Source of the DNA: Candidatus Tayloriibacteriota bacterium
Lineage (GTDB): Bacteria > Patescibacteriota > Minisyncoccia > Phycocordibacterales > PALSA-1337
Reading direction: 5' to 3'
DNA length: 9,332 nucleotides
Assembly (NCBI GenBank): GCA_025353045.1
Contig: JANXRK010000057.1
Span: 1-9,332, forward strand
A program made the translations under genes and the position numbers. The stretch's first letter is position 1, and each line of letters starts with the position of its first letter. Positions 5,414 through 9,332 of this stretch are shown one piece after another. The notes under the pieces were generated by a model that saw nothing but the letters and a program-made list of their open reading frames with translations, was not told the DNA's origin and did no database searches.

Positions 5414-6049
5414 ATGAAAATATTAGCCGAATTGTTTGGGAATGATACCAAAGTCAAGCTTATGCGCCTTTTCCTATTTAATCCTGATATTACATATTCT
5501 TCTGCTGAAATCACTGAAAGAAGTAGATCTAAAAGTAAGGACGTTCGAAAAGAGCTCCTTAATCTCATAAAGGTTGGTATCATAAAGAAAAAAACTGTCT
5601 CCAGGGATGTTCATTATAAGAAAAAGAAAAAAGTTCTCATCAAAAAAGTGCAGGATGTGGGTTACTGTTTAGATCAGAAATTTCCGTACCTTCAAGCGCT
5701 GAGAAGTCTACTTATCATGGTTAGCTTACATGCTAATGATGATTTGGTTAAGAAATTTAGTAGTGTTGGAAGGATTAAGTTATTTATTGCTTCAGGGGTC
5801 TTCATCCAAGTTTGGGATACGCGTGTCGACCTATTAATTGTTGGAGATGATCTTAATCTCAATCGTTTAGATACAGTTATGAAATCAATGGAAGCAGAAG
5901 TTGGAAAGGAGATAAGTTATTCAGCTTTTGAGACATCTGATTTCGAATATCGCTATGGAATGCATGATAGATTAATACGAGATATACTTGATTTGCCGCA
6001 TACAACGCTTGTGGATAAAATCGGCATAGATGAAAATAAAGTGCTATAA
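5414..6049 (+). CDS. Winged-helix DNA-binding protein with a nucleotidyltransferase-like C-terminal domain
   Basis: A 211-residue protein of a conserved but uncharacterised type that I associate with Patescibacteria. Residues 1-60 (LFGNDTKVKLMRLFLFNPDITYSSAEI through VRKELLNLIKVGIIKKK) are a typical winged-helix DNA-binding domain with the recognition helix around 38-50. A very basic wing follows (58-78, with KKKKK at 69-73). From about 85 the chain reads YLQALRSLL, then IKLFIASGVFIQVWDTRVDLLIVGDDLNLN (121-150), resembling the core strands of a nucleotidyltransferase fold. DTRVDLLIVGDD has the position of the metal-binding acidic motif, but the usual GS-x-DxD loop is degenerate, so catalysis is doubtful. 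The tail (FEYRYGMHDRLIRDILDLPHTTLVDK) is characteristic of the type. It has its own promoter, and its stop codon overlaps the promoter of the next gene. Regulatory DNA binding is inferred; the target is unknown. Confidence 0.8.
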   Translation: MKILAELFGNDTKVKLMRLFLFNPDITYSSAEITERSRSKSKDVRKELLNLIKVGIIKKKTVSRDVHYKKKKKVLIKKVQDVGYCLDQKFPYLQALRSLLIMVSLHANDDLVKKFSSVGRIKLFIASGVFIQVWDTRVDLLIVGDDLNLNRLDTVMKSMEAEVGKEISYSAFETSDFEYRYGMHDRLIRDILDLPHTTLVDKIGIDENKVL

Positions 6050-6050
6050 T
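6042..6050 (+). promoter_or_regulatory. Extended -10 promoter of the MscS-like membrane protein gene
   Basis: TGCTATAAT is a perfect extended -10 with TATAAT at 6045-6050. It overlaps the TAA stop (6047-6049) of the winged-helix gene. Transcription would start near 6057 and leave an A/T-rich leader of about 38 bases before the ATG at 6095. Confidence 0.7.
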
Positions 6051-6094
6051 ATCAACATTAGTCATTATTAAAATTCGGTTAATTTATTTTAAAT

Positions 6095-6787
6095 ATGAAT
6101 GTTTTAGAAAATTGGGGTCAAGGTTTTACTGAGTCATTATTGTCAGTTTGGTATGGAGTTCTAGATTTTTTGCCAGGATTTGTTGGGGCGATTGCTATAT
6201 TTATTCTTGGTTGGTTATTGGCTACCCTTATCGAAAAATTAGTTGAAGGTATTTTTAAAAGTTTTAAAGTAGATACTCTTTTGAAGAGTACAGGTGTTGA
6301 GGATGTGATTGAAAGATCAGGTCACACATTAAATTCAGGAAAATTTGTCGGTGCACTAATAAAATGGTTCGTAATAACTGTCTTTCTTGTTGCCTCTTTC
6401 AACGTTCTACATCTTACTGATGTTAATCTATTCTTAAATAATGTAGTACTTTCATATTTACCTCAAGTTATTATAGCTGTTCTTGTTCTTATGGTCGCAG
6501 TTGTTATTGCTGACGTTGTACAGAAGTTTGTAACAGCATCTGTCCGAGCAGCACACATAAAGTCAGCACTGCTTCTTGGAGCTATAGCAAAGTGGGCCAT
6601 CTTAATTTTTGCTGTTCTTATTGCTATGGATCATCTACAGATTGGAGCTTATATCGTCAATACAGTCTTCATGGGTATTGTTGCTGGAGCAGCTCTCGCG
6701 TTCGGTCTTTCGTTTGGTCTAGGAGGAAGAGATGTTGCATCTAAAATGTTGGAAAAAGGAGTTCATACTCTTTCAGATAAGGAATAA
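6095..6787 (+). CDS. Five-helix membrane protein related to MscS-like channels (conserved TM-helix type)
   Basis: A 230-residue membrane protein with hydrophobic helices at about 22-46, 84-107, 118-145, 156-178 and 187-210. The last helix, GIVAGAALAFGLSFGLGGRDVASKMLE (about 194-220), is the small-residue-rich pore-lining type followed by GGRDVA, as in MscS-like and 'conserved TM helix' proteins. The helix pattern FLPGFVGAIAIFILGWLLA near the N-terminus is repeated in spirit at SYLPQVIIAVLVLMVAVVIADVV, which suggests an internal duplication. The protein stops right after the pore helix, so it lacks the cytoplasmic beta domain that gives MscS its vestibule. It may be a reduced channel or a structural membrane protein. 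A role in osmotic protection is inferred from family. It is a single-gene unit with its own promoter and terminator, and no Shine-Dalgarno site. Confidence 0.85.
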   Translation: MNVLENWGQGFTESLLSVWYGVLDFLPGFVGAIAIFILGWLLATLIEKLVEGIFKSFKVDTLLKSTGVEDVIERSGHTLNSGKFVGALIKWFVITVFLVASFNVLHLTDVNLFLNNVVLSYLPQVIIAVLVLMVAVVIADVVQKFVTASVRAAHIKSALLLGAIAKWAILIFAVLIAMDHLQIGAYIVNTVFMGIVAGAALAFGLSFGLGGRDVASKMLEKGVHTLSDKE

Positions 6788-6804
6788 TCAGTCTCAAAAG
6801 TTCA

Positions 6805-6836
6805 AAGAGAAAAAGCCCGAAAGGGCTTTTTCTCTT
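6805..6836 (+). terminator. Strong bidirectional intrinsic terminator
   Basis: A perfect 14-bp stem (AAGAGAAAAAGCCC at 6805-6818 with its complement at 6823-6836) is capped by the stable GAAA tetraloop and has A and T runs in the stem. It closes the membrane protein gene and shields the rRNA leader. The last bases of the stem form the start of a -35-like TTGACT. Confidence 0.93.
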
Positions 6837-6863
6837 GACTTCTTTTCACCCTTCATATAAACT
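6835..6863 (+). promoter_or_regulatory. Candidate promoter of the 23S rRNA transcript
   Basis: TTGACT (6835-6840, five of six consensus bases) is 17 bases from TAAACT (6858-6863, four of six). TATAAA at 6856 is an alternative with a short 15-base spacer. It is the best candidate between the preceding terminator and the 23S gene. No extended -10 TG is present, unlike the protein-gene promoters here. A start near 6870 would give a leader of about 275 bases. Confidence 0.45.
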
Positions 6864-6917
6864 ATCCCTTACACCGAAATATGTTAAGAAATCACTTTAA
6901 ACGGCCATAACTTTCAT

Positions 6918-6960
6918 TGCTTTTAAGTAGTGTTAGAAATGTCCGCGAGAGCGGGTTTTT
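6918..6960 (+). promoter_or_regulatory. Possible rRNA leader attenuator: boxA-like sequence followed by a weak terminator
   Basis: TTGCTTTTAAG at 6918-6928 is close to the bacterial boxA antitermination element (TGCTCTTTAA) with one base missing. It is followed by CCGC-GAGA-GCGG (6943-6954) and TTTTT (6956-6960), a short intrinsic terminator. A boxA upstream of an early terminator would let only antiterminated complexes reach the 23S gene. Alternatively, 6870-6960 could be a short separate RNA. Both elements are small, so chance cannot be excluded. Confidence 0.35.
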
Positions 6961-6997
6961 CGTAACAAAAAACGACTGATACATTGACAATTTAATA

Positions 6998-7032
6998 ACT
7001 AGACAGTCTCAACAATCAGGAGGCTGTCTAGT
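6998..7032 (+). other. Strong hairpin in the 23S leader
   Basis: ACTAGACAGTCTC (6998-7010) pairs with GAGGCTGTCTAGT (7020-7032): 13 pairs including one G-T, around a 9-base loop. There is no T-run after it, so it is not an intrinsic terminator. It may be a processing site, an anti-attenuator or an operator-like palindrome. No gene, tRNA or 16S sequence was seen in the rest of 6864-7145. Confidence 0.7.
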
Positions 7033-7145
7033 GAGAAAGGTAGTACTAAAGAGATCTGTGGTTTGAGGGTTTTTTCAGCCATGGTGATTGATAGTACATT
7101 GTAAGTTGTAGACAAATAATTGTGGTTTTTAGATTTCCTAATGGG

Positions 7146-9176
<2,031 letters not shown>

Positions 9177-9332
9177 TCTCGATTCATCTTTGATGAGTCG
9201 AGACGGACTAGGACTGTTATATAGCAAAAGTGGACGTTGAGATAAATGAGGTTAAAATATTACATAAACAAGCTACCTACGATTAAGTAATTAATTGTTG
9301 AGTCCATGTGGGTAAATAGAGACCAACCCCAC
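9177..9332 (+). other. Intron-like insertion in the 23S gene, 5' portion (putative group I intron at E. coli position 1931)
   Basis: After the 5' exon base T9176 the next bases should be AGCGAAATTCC. Instead, at least 156 unrelated bases run to the window end. The insertion starts with a 12-bp hairpin (9177-9188 with 9192-9203, TTT loop, one G-T pair). Just beyond, TAGGACTG (9209-9216) can pair with exon CGGTCCTA (9165-9172), which would place T9176 opposite G9205. Position 1931 is a known group I intron site (reported in Thermotoga and Simkania 23S genes), and a 5' exon ending in U is the group I rule. TGTGGG and ACCCCAC near 9307-9332 may be part of the P4-P5 core, but the core is cut off. 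No homing-endonuclease frame appears in this part. Interruption is certain; the intron class is inferred. Confidence 0.75.

Noticed and set aside
6984..7012. Perfect TTGACA at 6984-6989 as the 23S promoter
   Set aside because: No -10-like hexamer lies 16-18 bases downstream (the position reads TCTCAA), and the stem of the 6998-7032 hairpin occupies the spacer.
6788..7145. A tRNA gene or the 3' end of a 16S gene in the spacer before 23S
   Set aside because: No cloverleaf, GGTTC-type T arm or conserved 16S 3' end sequence could be found.
9241..9287. A homing-endonuclease frame inside the intron part
   Set aside because: The frame from the ATG at 9247 stops after 14 codons and has no LAGLIDADG-type motif. 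An endonuclease gene could still lie beyond the window.

Overview
The window looks like a piece of a small, AT-rich bacterial genome of the Candidate Phyla Radiation (Patescibacteria), most likely a Parcubacteria-type lineage. This is inferred from four things: a winged-helix/nucleotidyltransferase-like protein of a type I associate with these genomes, the small stripped-down proteins, gene starts without Shine-Dalgarno sites, and a 23S rRNA gene interrupted by an intron-like insertion. No taxonomic search was possible. The standard genetic code fits: TGA acts as a stop in two genes and no in-frame TGA interrupts any other.

Layout, all on the + strand. (1) Bases 3-446 are the C-terminal end of a Thr/Ser/Asn-rich, probably secreted surface protein, closed by a strong terminator. 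(2) About 536-1098 is a complete IS200-like single-gene insertion sequence with a HUH/Tyr transposase and imperfect subterminal hairpins. It sits between that terminator and the promoter of a 53-residue single-pass membrane protein (1149-1310). (3) Bases 1486-4242 encode a large secreted protein with a signal peptide, a beta-helix-like N-terminal part, an LCAT-type alpha/beta-hydrolase core with a visible Ser-Asp-His triad, and a Ca-binding-type loop. (4) Bases 4239-5397 hold a stand-alone rplJ-rplL operon (ribosomal proteins L10 and L7/L12) with its own promoter, an L10-leader-type 5' UTR and a terminator. (5) Bases 5414-6049 encode the winged-helix/nucleotidyltransferase-like protein, apparently from a nearly leaderless mRNA. 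(6) Bases 6095-6787 encode a five-helix membrane protein related to the transmembrane part of MscS-like channels, closed by a perfect 14-bp terminator. (7) Bases 6788-7145 are a non-coding leader with promoter, attenuator and hairpin candidates. (8) From about 7146 runs a 23S rRNA gene with no 16S or tRNA gene upstream. It matches the bacterial core up to the base equivalent to E. coli U1931, then enters unrelated sequence that continues to the window end: the 5' part of an rRNA intron.

The two translation-related units (rplJL with its autoregulatory-type leader, and the 23S gene) are separated by short independent transcription units. Four genes or operons have extended -10 promoters (TGnTAnnnT), usually packed onto the preceding stop codon or terminator tail. 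The strongest leads are the interrupted 23S gene, its unlinked position and structured leader, the alternative pairings in the L10 leader, and the 13-bp inverted repeat over the start and stop codons of the transposase gene.
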